Shown here: piece by piece, positions 57,701 to 63,658 of the stretch
How positions within the stretch are numbered: position 1 is the stretch's first letter
Layout of the letters: the number at the start of each line of letters is the position of its first letter
NCBI GenBank assembly: GCA_030248225.1
Contig: JASANE010003716.1
Span: forward strand, 1 to 64,000
Length of the DNA: 64,000 bases
From: Trileptium ribeirensis
Lineage: Eukaryota; Nematoda; Enoplea; Enoplida; Thoracostomopsidae
Direction of reading: 5' to 3'
Notes under the pieces: generated by a model
The model's database searches: none
What the model was told of the DNA's origin: nothing
Seen by the model: the letters and a program-made list of their open reading frames with translations, nothing else
Translations under genes and position numbers: made by a program

Positions 57701-60410
57701 AAAAATAAACGGACGCCCGTTTTTTCACCATAGTGCGGTCTAGTGAGAATTCTTCGATTCCGAAGCTAGCGCTTCTCCATCTCCGAATTCAATAAGATAT
57801 CTAAATTAGACATTTACTGTCGGTATTTATTATGTAAATTTATTGTGTTTGTTGCAATGTTGTGCTGTGCAGCAGTAGACGATTGTTAGCGGTGATATGG
57901 CAATATCCTTAAACAATCGGTCAGCCCCCTAATCATTATCCCTTCACTGGCGGACAATTATGCAACTACGGTTGAGGTTAGGATCATAATATCGCAGTCG
58001 TCGCCTTCTGAATGGAACGCTCTCAGCGGTGTGGGTCGGACAAATTTTGTCAACGTTAATTAAACTTTTTTTTGGCGACGACTGCGCCTGCCTTGCTTGA
58101 CTGGGCTAAAAATTACATTTGCGAAGGTTAGTTATCGTGGTGTCATGGGATAATTGCTCGCTCGAGGTTAATTGTAAAACTCCAATCGGCTGGTTCAGGC
58201 TAGCTAGGGCGGCATATCAATCAGGAAACATCGTACTTGGAGTCAAATGTACGCTTTGAGAGTACGAAGGAAAGTGGTGAAGAGTGATAGTTCGAATTTG
58301 CTCATCTTATTCTCTATCAAATGAATTGCTATAGTACATGATAGGGATTTAAATCAGTATATACAAGTATTATACGGTATATTACAAATCAGTGATAACA
58401 ATTTATAGGTAGGTATACTATATAGTTACATAATACAAAGGTTGAAGTACGACTCCAAGTCGGTACGACTCGTTTGAATGACATGACATGACAGTGAATA
58501 AATTTTTATTCAATTAGCTATGCATAATTTTATATATCGTATGATCCTATACACGGTTGTGTCATGCGCGAGTAAATTTAAAATGACCTAGCCAACCATT
58601 CTATTTTGTAATTTTGCATAAAATTGTAACGGAACGCTTTTTGGTCAATTGTAATTCGGCGTAAAACTGCCCGCGATTGAAATCTAGTCATTTTGTTTTC
58701 GCGAAAATTAAGTATAATTAGTCAAATTTTTTGAAAGCGAAAATTTGTTGAATTTGAATTAAATCGGTTTGTTCACTAACATCAAGAGGTTAACTACAGG
58801 ATAGAGTTGCTGGTGACGTCATTATTGCATTAATGTGCTTGCGAACACTGAATAATCCAAATTGAAATGATCAGACATTGGGAAGCGAATTTCTCCAAAT
58901 CGAAAACGGTCGAAATTCTGTTCGGACACACGGTCTAATTTCTAGTACGCTCACTACAAAACAGAGATGTTGTTACCGGTTTGATGATTACGGGTGACGG
59001 GATTACGGAAAATAAGGCGGATTTGAGGTCCACTAACGATTGTTTTCGGCGGGATTCGCGATTCGTTCGCGTTCGGTAACCTCATCCTTGCTCGAAACGA
59101 GTACAAAAAATATGTAAAAAATATTTTTCACGCCTAAACTCAGCTCAATTGTAACTACAAATTATCGTTTGTAGCCGTTTGGATTGTTACACTCGTGAAC
59201 CACTGCGAACCAAGGACGCGCTGTGTGGAATGCTTAATGCTGAGCTTATATGTTTCGGTAAAAGTAGTTTGGCACCGAATTTTCCCACTTTTTTTGTTTT
59301 CCCTCAAATTGAACTAATCGGATCCGATATTTTTGAAAATCCTGTAAGCGTTTAGTTTATTCGCGAGTTTATTAAAGGTTAATTAAGTATTCACTTTCGA
59401 TTAATAAAATTATTTTTATTCTATTAGAAAGCCAAAGTATAAGCTTCAAACAAAACTTGCGATACCCAACATGGAGGCCGTACGTGGCGGCTGGATTCTA
59501 CTGTCGCCCTCCCAACCCAGAATCAAACTTGAACACCGTCAGTCGGATTTACATTTTCCGCTGATGGATCTGATGCTTATTCTATAATGGAAGAAATGAT
59601 TTTATAAAGAATAAGAAAAATTAATATTTCCAAAAATTTAAACTTCTTAATGTGCGGTGAACACTAAATTCGCTATTACTCGTATCCCAGATTGTCTGGA
59701 AAAATCTGTATTTTAACGTAAAAGAGAAAGCAATGAGTGTGGATATAAAACTATACTGTGAGATATAAAAGTAAACTGTTATTGGTGTTAGTTAATATGC
59801 AAATTAGCTTATATATACTTCCTCAATAAATTAGTGGCACTCAAAAATAATATTTTGGTTATTTCATCTATTGACGTTGAATGTGCTAATTATTATAATT
59901 ATCCTCTATTTTTATCACGGTATGGGTTATTATCTGTGTATTAAATGATTTTTCTCATTGCACTTACATAGCTAGAGTATTATTTTCAACTGTTTAACAG
60001 TACAATTATTATAGTTTTGTTGTTTATACAATGTATAATAATAATTTCAGGATGATCTAGATGAATATGAACGAGCTTTAATTATGGAGGATATTAGCGA
60101 AAGTACATTTGTCGAGTCAAAAATCCAAGAAGAACAACAGAAAGAAGAGATCCGAAAAAATTCGGAGAATCTGCTCGGAACAGGAAGTTTTGACGCTGTG
60201 CAATCGCCCACGTTCAACTGCACTACGGCACCTATACCTTCAACAACAGCAACAACTGCAGTTGAGCTGTACAACGCCGGTATGGTTGCAAATCGTACTA
60301 GGTCTGTATCAGACGACGTATGTATTGATGATCATAGCACGATGATACCGCGAAACGCGGTAGCTGATAACGACAAACCGAGTAACGGTCCAAATTTATT
60401 TCACTCTTGA
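12529..60410 (+). CDS. TMEM145: TMEM145/GPR180-like GOLD-domain seven-transmembrane protein, complete 10-exon gene (span)
   Basis: Coding exons: 12529-12775, 17360-17530, 20013-20139, 20741-20814, 32214-32434, 36242-36562, 40678-40799, 51244-51377, 56561-56673 and 60051-60410. They sum to 1887 coding bases plus the stop, or 629 residues. All introns are GT-AG and all phases agree. Residues ~11-26 form a signal peptide. 83-206 is a Cys-rich luminal domain (C120, C136, C150, C156, C191, C197). Membrane segments lie near 241-259, 271-290, 306-328, 368-386, 404-422, 437-460 and 472-490. 511-629 is a cytoplasmic acidic, Gln/Glu and Ser/Thr-rich tail. Motifs matching the family include YWYLTLVSC, YDIWLVNG, LLAKGW and FVSLPALGIIAT. 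GOST-family members act in Golgi/endosomal or surface membranes; the exact role here is unknown. It could equally be called GPR180-like. The YWYLTLVSC block resembles TMEM145 more closely. Confidence 0.9.
13065..13310. repeat. Dispersed repeat, copy 1 of 3
   Basis: The stretch AGTAAACTTAACCCACGCCC, then CTATTTTGCAATTTTG and GAACGTTTTTTGGTAAATCG, recurs in diverged form at 58565-58820 and, as a short hairpin form, at 63560-63670. It is probably an old DNA transposon/MITE family. Confidence 0.65.
13735..13940. repeat. Dispersed repeat, partner at 35330-35500
   Basis: GTCCGTCCGTTCG ... ACTGAACCGATTTTTAAAAC ... TTGAAAGCCTATC and the AT-rich GTAATTAGCTAATTAGTTAAGC end match 35340-35490 in the same order (ACTGGGCCGATATTGAAAAA, TTGAAAGGCTTAT, GTAATTACCTAATTCGTTAAGC). 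Confidence 0.7.
14430..14690 (+). mobile_element. tRNA-derived SINE
   Basis: The head looks like a tRNA, with an A box (TGGCCGAGTGG, 14439-14449) and a B box (GTTCGAGTCC, 14482-14491) inside a perfect 5-bp T stem (CTGGA/TCCAG). The acceptor and anticodon stems pair poorly and an unrelated tail follows, so it is a SINE and not a working tRNA gene. The tail (GGGCAAGGGATT ... GATGGGTGGTGTAATGG ... CAATCCGGATTGTCACC) is the non-tRNA body. It lies on the sense strand of the host intron. Confidence 0.75.
15664..16052. repeat. ~167-bp tandem array, 2.3 units
   Basis: AATAGTGCT begins units near 15664, 15833 and 15998. AAAGTCACTAAGNTGNCCA and GGTCATTAGCC recur at the same spacing, and the copies are diverged. 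Confidence 0.85.
16248..17338. mobile_element. hAT-type MITE, copy A
   Basis: Inverted ends: TAGGGAACAACCGAAAC at the left, and GGTTTCGGTTATTCCATG at the right. A subterminal inverted repeat follows (GTCTATTTAAACCGGATC with TCTTCGAAAC; at the right GTTTCGAAGAGC with CCGGATCCGG and TAGATAGAC). The interior matches the element at 29493-30718 over most of its length, for example GGCTAGCGTTGGNCAANCAG and GCATTGGCTGGTGCTTGACG. Flanks are ATATATAT and ATATACGT, an imperfect candidate duplication. It includes (TA)n runs at 16702-16716 and 17254-17282 and has no coding capacity. Confidence 0.8.
17360..17530 (+). CDS. TMEM145: Exon 2: luminal domain (residues 83-139)
   Basis: After the ATGTTTTAG acceptor the frame gives E-NPGRPGAYVHLFLTDGEYF followed by KDIYSKRR, a Cys at 120, an NIT sequon near 126 and Cys 136. 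It aligns with the family's ILLYFDD..WPAVY segment. It joins exon 1 in phase 1 (split codon G|AG) and ends at CGAG|GTAATT in phase 1. It is too short to stand alone as an ORF and was recognised from the splice sites and the family pattern. Confidence 0.85.
17531..20012 (+). other. Intron 2 (2482 bp, phase 1)
   Basis: The donor is GTAATT and the acceptor CATATTTCAG. 17640-18640 looks like dispersed repeat; its GGGTCCAGAGACTATG block near 18510 recurs near 21615. A possible cryptic exon lies at 18942-18991. Nothing else is recognisable. Confidence 0.8.
20013..20139 (+). CDS. TMEM145: Exon 3: Cys-rich luminal segment (residues 140-181)
   Basis: The exon reads AQDLIRRVPCPEGQLCPDED followed by NPKNVV and a TFQVQD strand, a conserved invertebrate family block with two Cys (150, 156) and an NNS sequon. 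The split codon G|GC joins it to exon 2 and AG|G joins it to exon 4 (donor CGAG|GTAGTA). A longer frame in another phase (19914-20108) overlaps it and is a shadow. Confidence 0.87.
20140..20740 (+). other. Intron 3 (601 bp, phase 2)
   Basis: The donor is GTAGTA and the acceptor TTACTTTTAG. It contains a small 28-bp tandem duplication (20336-20391, TTTTAAGTAAANTTGTTACT twice). No gene is seen. Confidence 0.85.
20741..20814 (+). CDS. TMEM145: Exon 4: conserved WY strand of the luminal domain (residues 182-206)
   Basis: The 74-bp exon gives YWYLTLVSCHLDDNCNWAGM and NPNK. The WY..LVSC block corresponds to WWYIALSKC of vertebrate TMEM145, and C191 and C197 are likely disulfide partners. It starts in phase 2 (AG|G = Arg182) and ends AAAG|GTATGC in phase 1. 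Confidence 0.9.
23703..24525. mobile_element. Possible element with GCCGGGGCAA-type inverted ends
   Basis: CTGTGCCGGGGCAA just before 23711 and TTGCCCCGGCCCAG near 24512-24525 are near-perfect inverses (13 of 14), and further CCGGGG blocks lie just inside both ends. No flanking target-site duplication was found, so the boundaries and class are uncertain. Confidence 0.4.
24751..24758. repeat. 8-bp target-site duplication, left copy
   Basis: CTAGCAAA directly precedes the CAGGGGCGCCCGCAG end of the hAT element and is repeated exactly at 26603-26610. Confidence 0.93.
24759..26602 (+). mobile_element. Internally deleted hAT DNA transposon (1844 bp)
   Basis: The terminal inverted repeats are CAGGGGCGCCCGCAG (left) and CTGCGGGCGCCCTTG (right), 14 of 15 matching, and CAGGG is typical of hAT ends. 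They are flanked by identical 8-bp CTAGCAAA duplications, the hAT length. Poly-G/poly-C runs follow both ends. Inside are an N-terminal TTF-type zinc-finger block and a C-terminal dimerisation block of a hAT transposase, with the catalytic middle missing. It inserted in intron 4 in the same orientation as the host gene. Confidence 0.93.
25420..26242 (+). pseudogene. hAT transposase relic: TTF zinc finger joined to C-terminal dimerisation domain
   Basis: 25420-25896 encodes a TTF-type domain of the ZMYM/hAT kind: FRHAWLAQYAPWLAYS, GALCTHCVVF, TPFTKYKDFNEQAKKHVASAWH. Another frame (25784-26242) gives IHHLYDIDNFEIEASGWYDFWQ, then FSIPELLTYTKFYPAIRQAL, and the hAT dimerisation signature interrupted by a frameshift near 26115 (the ERSFST block falls in a shifted frame, then RLSGLCMLSVHRGRVN returns). 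The whole RNase H-fold catalytic core (several hundred residues in intact relatives) is absent and the two ends are out of frame. It is non-functional; any mobility would need a transposase from elsewhere. Confidence 0.87.
26603..26610. repeat. 8-bp target-site duplication, right copy
   Basis: CTAGCAAA follows the right inverted repeat and equals 24751-24758. Confidence 0.93.
26928..27092 (+). mobile_element. Truncated CTGGCCTGTCCACAG-family MITE
   Basis: It starts CTGGCCTGTTCATAGCCTTC and keeps the family's GGGACCTCATATTCATTTTC and GGCTATAAAACTATATTTTA interior blocks. The right end is lost or too diverged to place. Confidence 0.65.
27280..28270. repeat. ~155-bp tandem array, at least five diverged units
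   Basis: CATTCCAAAAAG-type unit starts lie near 27297, 27451, 27615, 28046 and 28197. CATCGTTTTCAGCA/TA, GTAATAACAGACGCAACAAA and GCATGGNCCAAGTGGG recur in the same order. About 430 bp separates the third and fourth readable starts, enough for further decayed units. The small frames here (for example 27578-27799) are satellite, not genes. Confidence 0.8.
28560..29095. repeat. ~160-bp tandem array with (TA)n expansion
   Basis: ATGTAGCTGC occurs at 28651, 28845 and 29004, each followed by a related GCNNTAATG-type stretch and a CCATATC block. A palindromic (TA)n tract at 28769-28809 lengthens one unit. A further related unit near 30820-30960 lies beyond the hAT MITE, so the MITE and nearby sequence probably split this array. 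Confidence 0.7.
29096..29492. other. Non-coding; no gene seen
   Basis: A repeat-like stretch rich in CCCCAGTT blocks (29125-29205). No recognisable element. Confidence 0.4.
29485..29492. repeat. 8-bp target-site duplication, left copy (MITE B)
   Basis: CTGGGGGG precedes the CAGGGAATAACCGG end and recurs exactly at 30719-30726. Confidence 0.9.
29493..30718. mobile_element. hAT-type MITE, copy B (1226 bp)
   Basis: The left end CAGGGAATAACCGGAA and right end TTCCGGTTACTCCCTG are inverted (one mismatch) and are followed inward by several ACCGGAACCGG repeats on both sides. Perfect 8-bp duplications (CTGGGGGG) flank it, as expected for hAT. The interior matches copy A at 16248-17338. It contains no transposase-like frame and so is non-autonomous. 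Confidence 0.92.
30121..30248. repeat. 64-bp tandem duplication inside MITE B
   Basis: CCAAGAAAGCAGTTTNTAGC starts at 30121 and 30185, and a third truncated start lies at 30249. Copy A has only a single related unit, so the duplication postdates the split of the two copies. Confidence 0.85.
30719..30726. repeat. 8-bp target-site duplication, right copy (MITE B)
   Basis: CTGGGGGG follows the right end, identical to 29485-29492. Confidence 0.9.
31180..31760. repeat. Dispersed repeat, copy upstream of exon 5
   Basis: Blocks in common with 32630-33260, in the same order and orientation: AAATTCTCNNNAAAC, GGGTGAACGATG, GTTNGTTTCANNGTTTTAAAC, then AATTTGNCACTTTNNC and GTAGATGT/ATAGATGT. They are well diverged. 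Confidence 0.65.
32214..32434 (+). CDS. TMEM145: Exon 5: end of luminal domain, TM1, start of TM2 (residues 207-280)
   Basis: The frame gives VRLKYDIWLVNGAPS, the family's Y-x-x-x-L-x-NG block, then FEHQFSFDQQDVVEIYF, TM1 (ALVFIVLFCTQL) and the beginning of TM2 (FLLLVIIGAE). The acceptor is CTTGCAG|CAG, a tandem NAGNAG site: use of the second AG (exon start 32217) also keeps frame and drops one residue. The donor AGAG|GTTGGT is non-optimal but sets phase 0 and joins smoothly to exon 6. The longer frame to 32455 is intron read-through. Confidence 0.92.
32630..33260. repeat. Dispersed repeat, copy downstream of exon 5
   Basis: Direct-orientation partner of 31180-31760 (see that entry). Confidence 0.65.
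33860..34530. repeat. Dispersed repeat, copy upstream of exon 6
   Basis: Shared in order with 39175-39860: GATGTGCNCTTTANTTGA, TTTTTGTGGGAC, GCCCGAATANGGNTTGT, a TCNATTTTTTCAAA-type block, and TTNGGTTATCTAGAGTCCAG. Reading frames in it (for example 33867-34142) have no partner frame in the second copy and are not genes. Confidence 0.75.
35330..35500. repeat. Dispersed repeat, partner of 13735-13940
   Basis: See 13735-13940: the same block order in the same orientation. Confidence 0.7.
35620..35990. repeat. AT-rich block with repeated TTAGCTAATTA palindromes
   Basis: GCTAATTAGTTAATCAGCTA and similar TAATTAGC-type palindromes recur at least six times. GGGGGTTTTC-TATGTCGCTGAT appears twice (35718 and 35870), so this is partly a ~150-bp tandem repeat. 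Confidence 0.7.
36242..36562 (+). CDS. TMEM145: Exon 6: TM2 end, TM3, intracellular loop, TM4 (residues 281-387)
   Basis: AGGLLLNLIHVMSFAFNGVG ends TM2 and gives the family's DGIG-like (NGVG) turn. IVGDFLVFASGRLLVLLFIL is TM3 and LLAKGW is the conserved L-L-x-K-G-[FW] motif. A Ser/Gln-rich loop (about 336-366) replaces the short vertebrate loop. ATVAIWFTYCIAFIALFIWN is TM4. The acceptor is TTTTATAG, the donor TTCG|GTAAAT, and both junctions are phase 0. Confidence 0.94.
36751..37125. mobile_element. CTGGCCTGTCCACAG-family MITE, full copy
   Basis: Inverted ends CTGGCATGTCCACAG and CTGTGGACAGGCCAG (one mismatch), with TA on both sides (36749-36750 and 37126-37127). The interior (ATTCTCGGGGG, TTTTGCTTAAAAATNCTAAA, GCATTATAAATAGTGGTAAT, GGAATTAGTTGAACATGG) matches the copies at 51772, 52860 and, inverted, 62266. 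Confidence 0.88.
39175..39860. repeat. Dispersed repeat, copy downstream of exon 6
   Basis: Direct-orientation partner of 33860-34530. Confidence 0.75.
40678..40799 (+). CDS. TMEM145: Exon 7: TM5 (residues 388-427)
   Basis: LEVDELEDIDIFSTWPGWG leads into TM5 (LLLLRIIIAAWFMIEL) and RKTLL. The TWPGWGLL and WFMIELR blocks fit the family's YESPAGYGLI ... VWFCY region. The donor is TGAA|GTACGT, giving phase 2 (AA|C = Asn428); reading on to the GTG TAA at 40807 is intron. The acceptor is TTTTTTCAG. Confidence 0.92.
40956..43748. mobile_element. 2.8-kb DNA element with ~270-bp terminal inverted repeats, non-coding
   Basis: The left arm (about 40956-41225) and right arm (about 43480-43748) are inverted copies. 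The outer ends are TTCACATTAAGATGCATGCA and GCACGCATCTTAATGTGAA. Inside, TACAAGCTGCGTACAACAGC pairs with GCTGTTGCACACAGCTTGTA, and TAGGTTGCTCCATGGTGGTG pairs with the inverse at about 43526-43545. The interior is AT-rich and no transposase motif is readable. It starts 157 bp after exon 7. The superfamily is unknown; neither a TA nor a longer target-site duplication is certain. Confidence 0.82.
45780..46500. repeat. Degenerate ~150-170-bp tandem array
   Basis: CNAAATTCCTGGNATAG/CAG and ATATCGAGTTATTG/CTCGAGATATGCC-type blocks recur near 46131, 46272 and 46440. GGTNGGGTTTNGGNTTCNGA-type blocks recur near 45825, 46175 and 46350. The minus-strand frames here are part of the array. Confidence 0.6.
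49080..49300. repeat. Diverged ~85-90-bp tandem array, three units
   Basis: GGCGCTTTTANGGC occurs near 49114, 49205 and 49287, with TATGGCATGAATNT and AGAATCATGANAAA at fixed spacing. Confidence 0.75.
49971..50278. repeat. 46-bp minisatellite, seven units
   Basis: AATGTTGGCCATTA-type unit starts lie at 49971, 50018, 50063, 50111, 50156, 50201 and 50246 (spacing 45-48). Each is followed by a TATGGNCAGGATTATTNGGG-like half. Frames are open through it on both strands, but this follows from a stop-free unit. Confidence 0.92.
51244..51377 (+). CDS. TMEM145: Exon 8: TM6 (residues 428-472)
   Basis: EYDESKAKFLLYTGAGIVVW then FVSLPALGIIATTIPIIWRF and KVVL. This corresponds to the family's K-x-x-F-Y-x-x-F-x-A-x-x-x-L-W-F-x-x-x-P-V segment, with WF and LP conserved and a basic post-TM6 loop (WRFK). 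The acceptor is TAATTTCAG; the split codon AA|C joins exon 7. The donor CTTG|GTAAGT is strong and leaves phase 1. Confidence 0.94.
51772..52112. mobile_element. CTGGCCTGTCCACAG-family MITE, diverged copy
   Basis: It keeps the family interior (CCTCATGTTCATTCTCGG, GTTATAAAACAGTGTTTTAACATT, AATTAATGTTTAAAA, TTGAACATGAGAG). Its ends (CTGTGGCGTGTCAACAGC and CTCTGGACTAGGCAG) are degraded. Confidence 0.7.
52860..53241. mobile_element. CTGGCCTGTCCACAG-family MITE, copy 3
   Basis: It starts TGGCCTGTCCACAGCCCTTC and ends CAATCAGGCCA. The interior is closely similar to 36751-37125, including GGCATTATAAATAGTGGTAA. Confidence 0.87.
53550..55420 (-). pseudogene. pogo/jerky-like (DDE_1) transposase relic
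   Basis: Read on the minus strand. 55343-55131: an N-terminal CENP-B/jerky-like segment (FWVKEFVERSKLTLRHTT, RRIFINPSTMFYDIMEEELA). 55086-54691: DDE_1 core pieces (CNTSVLACCCANGKAI, HIGRRFYGGVLNWG, NVTILKLPPHTTSALQPLDK; the LPPHTTxxLQPLD motif is diagnostic). 54611-54378: post-core segment. 54208-53850: a charged, Arg/Glu-rich C-terminal tail. Stops and frameshifts separate the blocks, so it is dead. It is antisense to the host gene inside intron 8. No inverted repeats were located. Confidence 0.85.
56561..56673 (+). CDS. TMEM145: Exon 9: TM7 (residues 473-510)
   Basis: AMTFLADFIVIAVLVHLFWP then QSQNRRFFVGYNRSAILS. It fits the family's last membrane segment followed by a P-S/Q-x-x-N-x-x-F motif (RPSAANKNF in the vertebrate protein). 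The acceptor TTAATTTTAAG is the weakest in the gene (AAG rather than CAG/TAG, few pyrimidines). Phase 1 (G|CA = Ala473) and the family match support it. The donor is ATCT|GTAAGT. Confidence 0.88.
56674..60050 (+). other. Intron 9 (3377 bp, phase 0)
   Basis: It contains a dispersed repeat (58565-58820). The rest, including a 106-codon antisense frame at 57101-57421 inside repeat-like sequence, shows no gene. Confidence 0.8.
58565..58820. repeat. Dispersed repeat, copy 2 of 3
   Basis: ATGCGCGAGTAAATTTAAAATGACC, here given as GCGCGAGTAAATTTA then GCCAACCATTCTATTTTGTA and GGAACGCTTTTTGGTCAATT, matches 13065-13310 and 63560-63670. Confidence 0.65.
60051..60410 (+). CDS. TMEM145: Exon 10: cytoplasmic tail and stop (residues 511-629)
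   Basis: It starts DDLDEYERALIMEDISE after the strong acceptor ATAATTTCAG in phase 0 and ends with a TGA at 60408-60410. The tail is acidic, then Gln/Glu/Lys-rich (KIQEEQQKEEIRKN, a possible short coiled coil), then Thr/Ser-rich. It has no recognised domain, which is normal for the variable tails of this family. Splice phase, acceptor and reading frame support it rather than sequence conservation. Confidence 0.8.
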   Translation, partial: DDLDEYERALIMEDISESTFVESKIQEEQQKEEIRKNSENLLGTGSFDAVQSPTFNCTTAPIPSTTATTAVELYNAGMVANRTRSVSDDVCIDDHSTMIPRNAVADNDKPSNGPNLFHS

Positions 60411-62265
60411 CGATTTGACCCAAGTTATTTCTGGGTACTCTGGATTCTTCAAAAGTTCGACTACCATCCACATCCAGGTCACTCACATGTCTAAGTTCAT
60501 GCCCCTCTTCAGGTATGCTTTGACCTCTTCAGTTCATTTTCCTAGGTATGGGCTGGTAAAAATGACTAATTTTCTTTTATTGTGCTAAAAATTGCTAATA
60601 TCCTTATTTGGGTTGAAAAATTCTGAGCACGGCTAAAATAGAAAAAATATTATTGCATATCATAGTAATTGCATTCATAAGTTACACATTTGACTAGGTG
60701 CGGAAGGTCAATGTGCTTGGTGGTATATTTTTGAAATTTTCCTAAATTTGTTAAAAATTTTTTTAAATGGTTGCTAGTTTCACTTAATGTTTGCTAAAAG
60801 TTGCATGAATTTTTGCTAATTTGTGCAACTTTTTGCCAAATTATTCACGATTGTTGTCTATGTTCTATCACAGTTTTCCGCACGCTTTTGGCAGGCGAAG
60901 GAGAATGCAGAACCTTCATGGGAGGTACATTTGTGTTTATGGGGGTAACTCCATATCCCCATTATCGACATATAGTCATGCATTTGACGTTGTTTGACTT
61001 TTATAGTACTTTAAGTTCAAGTACTTAGAATAGTTTCAACAGGCGAACCGTCGTCAGGTTCACTATTCTCGCAGTTTCGAACTGGGGTACCCCAGTTATA
61101 ATTTTGGTAATTTGAAGATTCAGTACAGTATAGCGCGATGATAGCGAAATCGATTTGAACGAATCAAAAATTTACTATACAACGTGTTTACTATATAATA
61201 TATATACCGTAATTTTAGTGTATTAATTTTTGGCCTGGGCCAAGTGAACATTTCACTCTAAACACATATCAGATTTTTGTCAAACTTAGCACAGAGAATT
61301 TTGTACTATGTAAGAATATTAATGAGGACTTATCTCAGCTTGATGTGTTTTGGTAGTATTTTGGTGTGGTAATAAGTAATTTACTTTGTGTGTCGTGTAA
61401 CGTCAGCGGCTTATAATATTGTTTTGTCAAATTGTCTCAACGGCTTTCTAATATTTGAATGGTGTGTTATAACCTGGTCGTGACCCAATGTGATTGAAGG
61501 CGTGCCCCTTATTTCATCAATTATTTTATTTTACTTTCCTCAATGGTAATGATCAAAAATCTATTCGAAATATAGTTCTGCTTCAACAATATTATTCTCC
61601 GTTTCTTACATAGTTTCGTTAACTAAGCATAGAATATATTATATGGCAGAGTAAATTTTAAATTGTGTGAATTGCTCTCGACACGGTTTTTTTGATACTA
61701 TTTATGTGATACTTTTGATTTGGATATTTCTCACCAGAATTAGTGACGATTCCGTTCTTACACGCGACCGTTGGGTTGGCAGGTGCTATTTACAATATAA
61801 ACATTTCAATACATACTCATTGTAGAGGATATATCAGATTTCCAAGACCCTAAGAGTAAAGATGCAATTTATTGCCTGACCCGTGGAATTTTGTCTATAG
61901 GTTATTTTTAGGTCGCCGAAATAAATTTGAGCCTTGTGTTCAGCGCTGAACCGTGTTTGAAAAGACATAGCATCTTCGTTTTACGTATGCAGCATATATA
62001 TAAACAATAAACGGAGTTTCGGTTTAAATAACAATAGTAAAGTCTGAAGCGATAACTTTTTTCACGCCTGGTGCCCGGTTTCAAAAGTGGAGCGGGATAT
62101 ATGAATTCCCAGGATTTTATAACATATCTACGTTAAAATCATCGGGCCTAAGGCGGCTAATACACAGTGAAATTTGAGCTCAAATTAATGTTTTGATGTG
62201 ACCTAATGGTTCCCAGGCTAACGGTTAGGCACGCGTCATATTTTGTGTCGTTGTGAGATGTCTGC
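60411..62265 (+). other. 3' UTR and downstream non-coding region
   Basis: The 3' end of the transcript is not directly visible. The first canonical AATAAA after the stop is at 61920-61925 and another is at 62006-62011. No coding sequence is seen. Confidence 0.5.
61920..61925 (+). terminator. Candidate poly(A) signal
   Basis: First AATAAA after the stop codon, about 1.5 kb downstream. The distance is plausible, but the hexamer is common in AT-rich DNA. Confidence 0.2.
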
Positions 62266-62607
62266 CTGGCCTGTCCACAGTGTGGGAACCCCACTTTCCA
62301 AATCTACATATGTTCGCGATATTTATTCCTTGTCCGTCCCATCCCTTGGCCGAAACCTCCCATGTTCAACAAAATCAAAGAATTTTTATTGTCTTAAAAT
62401 TCATATTTTTGTATGAAAAATGTTTTTAAACTCAAGTTACCACTATTTCCAATGCTATAAAGTCGTTTTATAGCTTGAACATACAACAGTAAACTGCGTG
62501 AAAATATGGAAATTAATATTCTCCCCAAGCCCCACATTGGAATTTACCCCCAGAATAAACGGGGCGCCCGAAGTCCTCCACTTCTCTGAGGGCTGTGGAC
62601 ATGCCAG
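62266..62607 (-). mobile_element. CTGGCCTGTCCACAG-family MITE, inverted copy
   Basis: CTGGCCTGTCCACAG and CTGTGGACATGCCAG form the inverted ends (one mismatch). The interior is the reverse complement of the other copies (TTGAACATG-type block at the left, CCCCGAGAAT-type block at the right). Confidence 0.85.
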
Positions 62608-63559
62608 TGTATCAGATATCGTACAGTCAGGTTTGAGCGTTACTGCTGCAAATATGTTGCCTAAATAATAATATACTATTCGTATTTAAAAATACAGTAG
62701 GATTAGAGTTTAGATGTTAACTAAGATAAAATTTGTAAGTGAATAATGTTATGGGTAAAGTTGCATTATTTGAGATCCAAACCAAGAATTCGTGACAAAA
62801 TTTTGTAGATTTTGATTTTTCTGCACTTCCGCGGTGGTATTATGGTATGAACCACCGAATGAGAGATTTAAAAGCCTACAATTGGTTCTGTAATTGAGAA
62901 CAGCGAAACGAAATATTGACATTAGCCGACTAAGCTAATCGATTTTAGAATAATAAGCGAAATGGTGAAACATTTTGTTCGCTAGAACACAAACACATTT
63001 GATCGCTAACTGCTTGGGGTATAGTCACGAGCTTCGTCGATTTGACATTTTATAATGTAGTTTTTTGTATTTCTTCTTTATAGTATAAAAAGTTATTTTT
63101 TGTACATCTTAATAATATATTGTAATTGGTTAGTGAAGCCTTTGTGATAAACCTTTTTAAAAATACAATTAAGTTGTTTTGACGTTTGTTGTGCATTGTG
63201 ACCTAAATCATGGTATTTCGTTTAAGGCGACATTGAAGCCAGGATATTTGGCTGAAAGCCAGTAATATGGCATGAGGGAATGTTGTATGGCTTGGACTTT
63301 AGTCTTGGCTAGCACAAACGTGAAAATTGTCCACATACGATTTTTTGCTGGATTATATGGAAAACAAAATATTCCTTCAATATTGGTGGTATTGCATTCC
63401 AATGGTTTATTAGTGTTCGGATTTTTTTAAATGGGTGTGAGCGTATATATTTTATCTCTGCTCGTAGTTCGCTAAAACCGGTGAGCTAAACCCTCATTTT
63501 TTAATACCGCTTGCCAGCTGGCTACGTGATTTAACGTACTAATTTCACCAGGTTTTTAG
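62608..63559. other. Non-coding; no gene seen
   Basis: AT-rich sequence with no recognised feature. Confidence 0.4.
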
Positions 63560-63581
63560 TTATGCGCGAATCAACTTAATG

Positions 63582-63658
63582 TGACCCCGCCAACCATCCT
63601 GTTTTGTATTTTTGCATAAGATTTGTTACGGAACAAAATATGATGGTTGGTGGGGTCA
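63582..63658. repeat. 77-bp hairpin, mini-MITE form of a dispersed repeat
   Basis: Arms TGACCCCGCCAACCATC and GATGGTTGGTGGGGTCA extend to 26 bp with 23 matches around a 25-base loop. The arm sequence equals one end of the repeats at 13065 and 58565. An AACTTAA/TTAAGTT extension outside the arms suggests the true ends lie a little further out. Confidence 0.85.
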
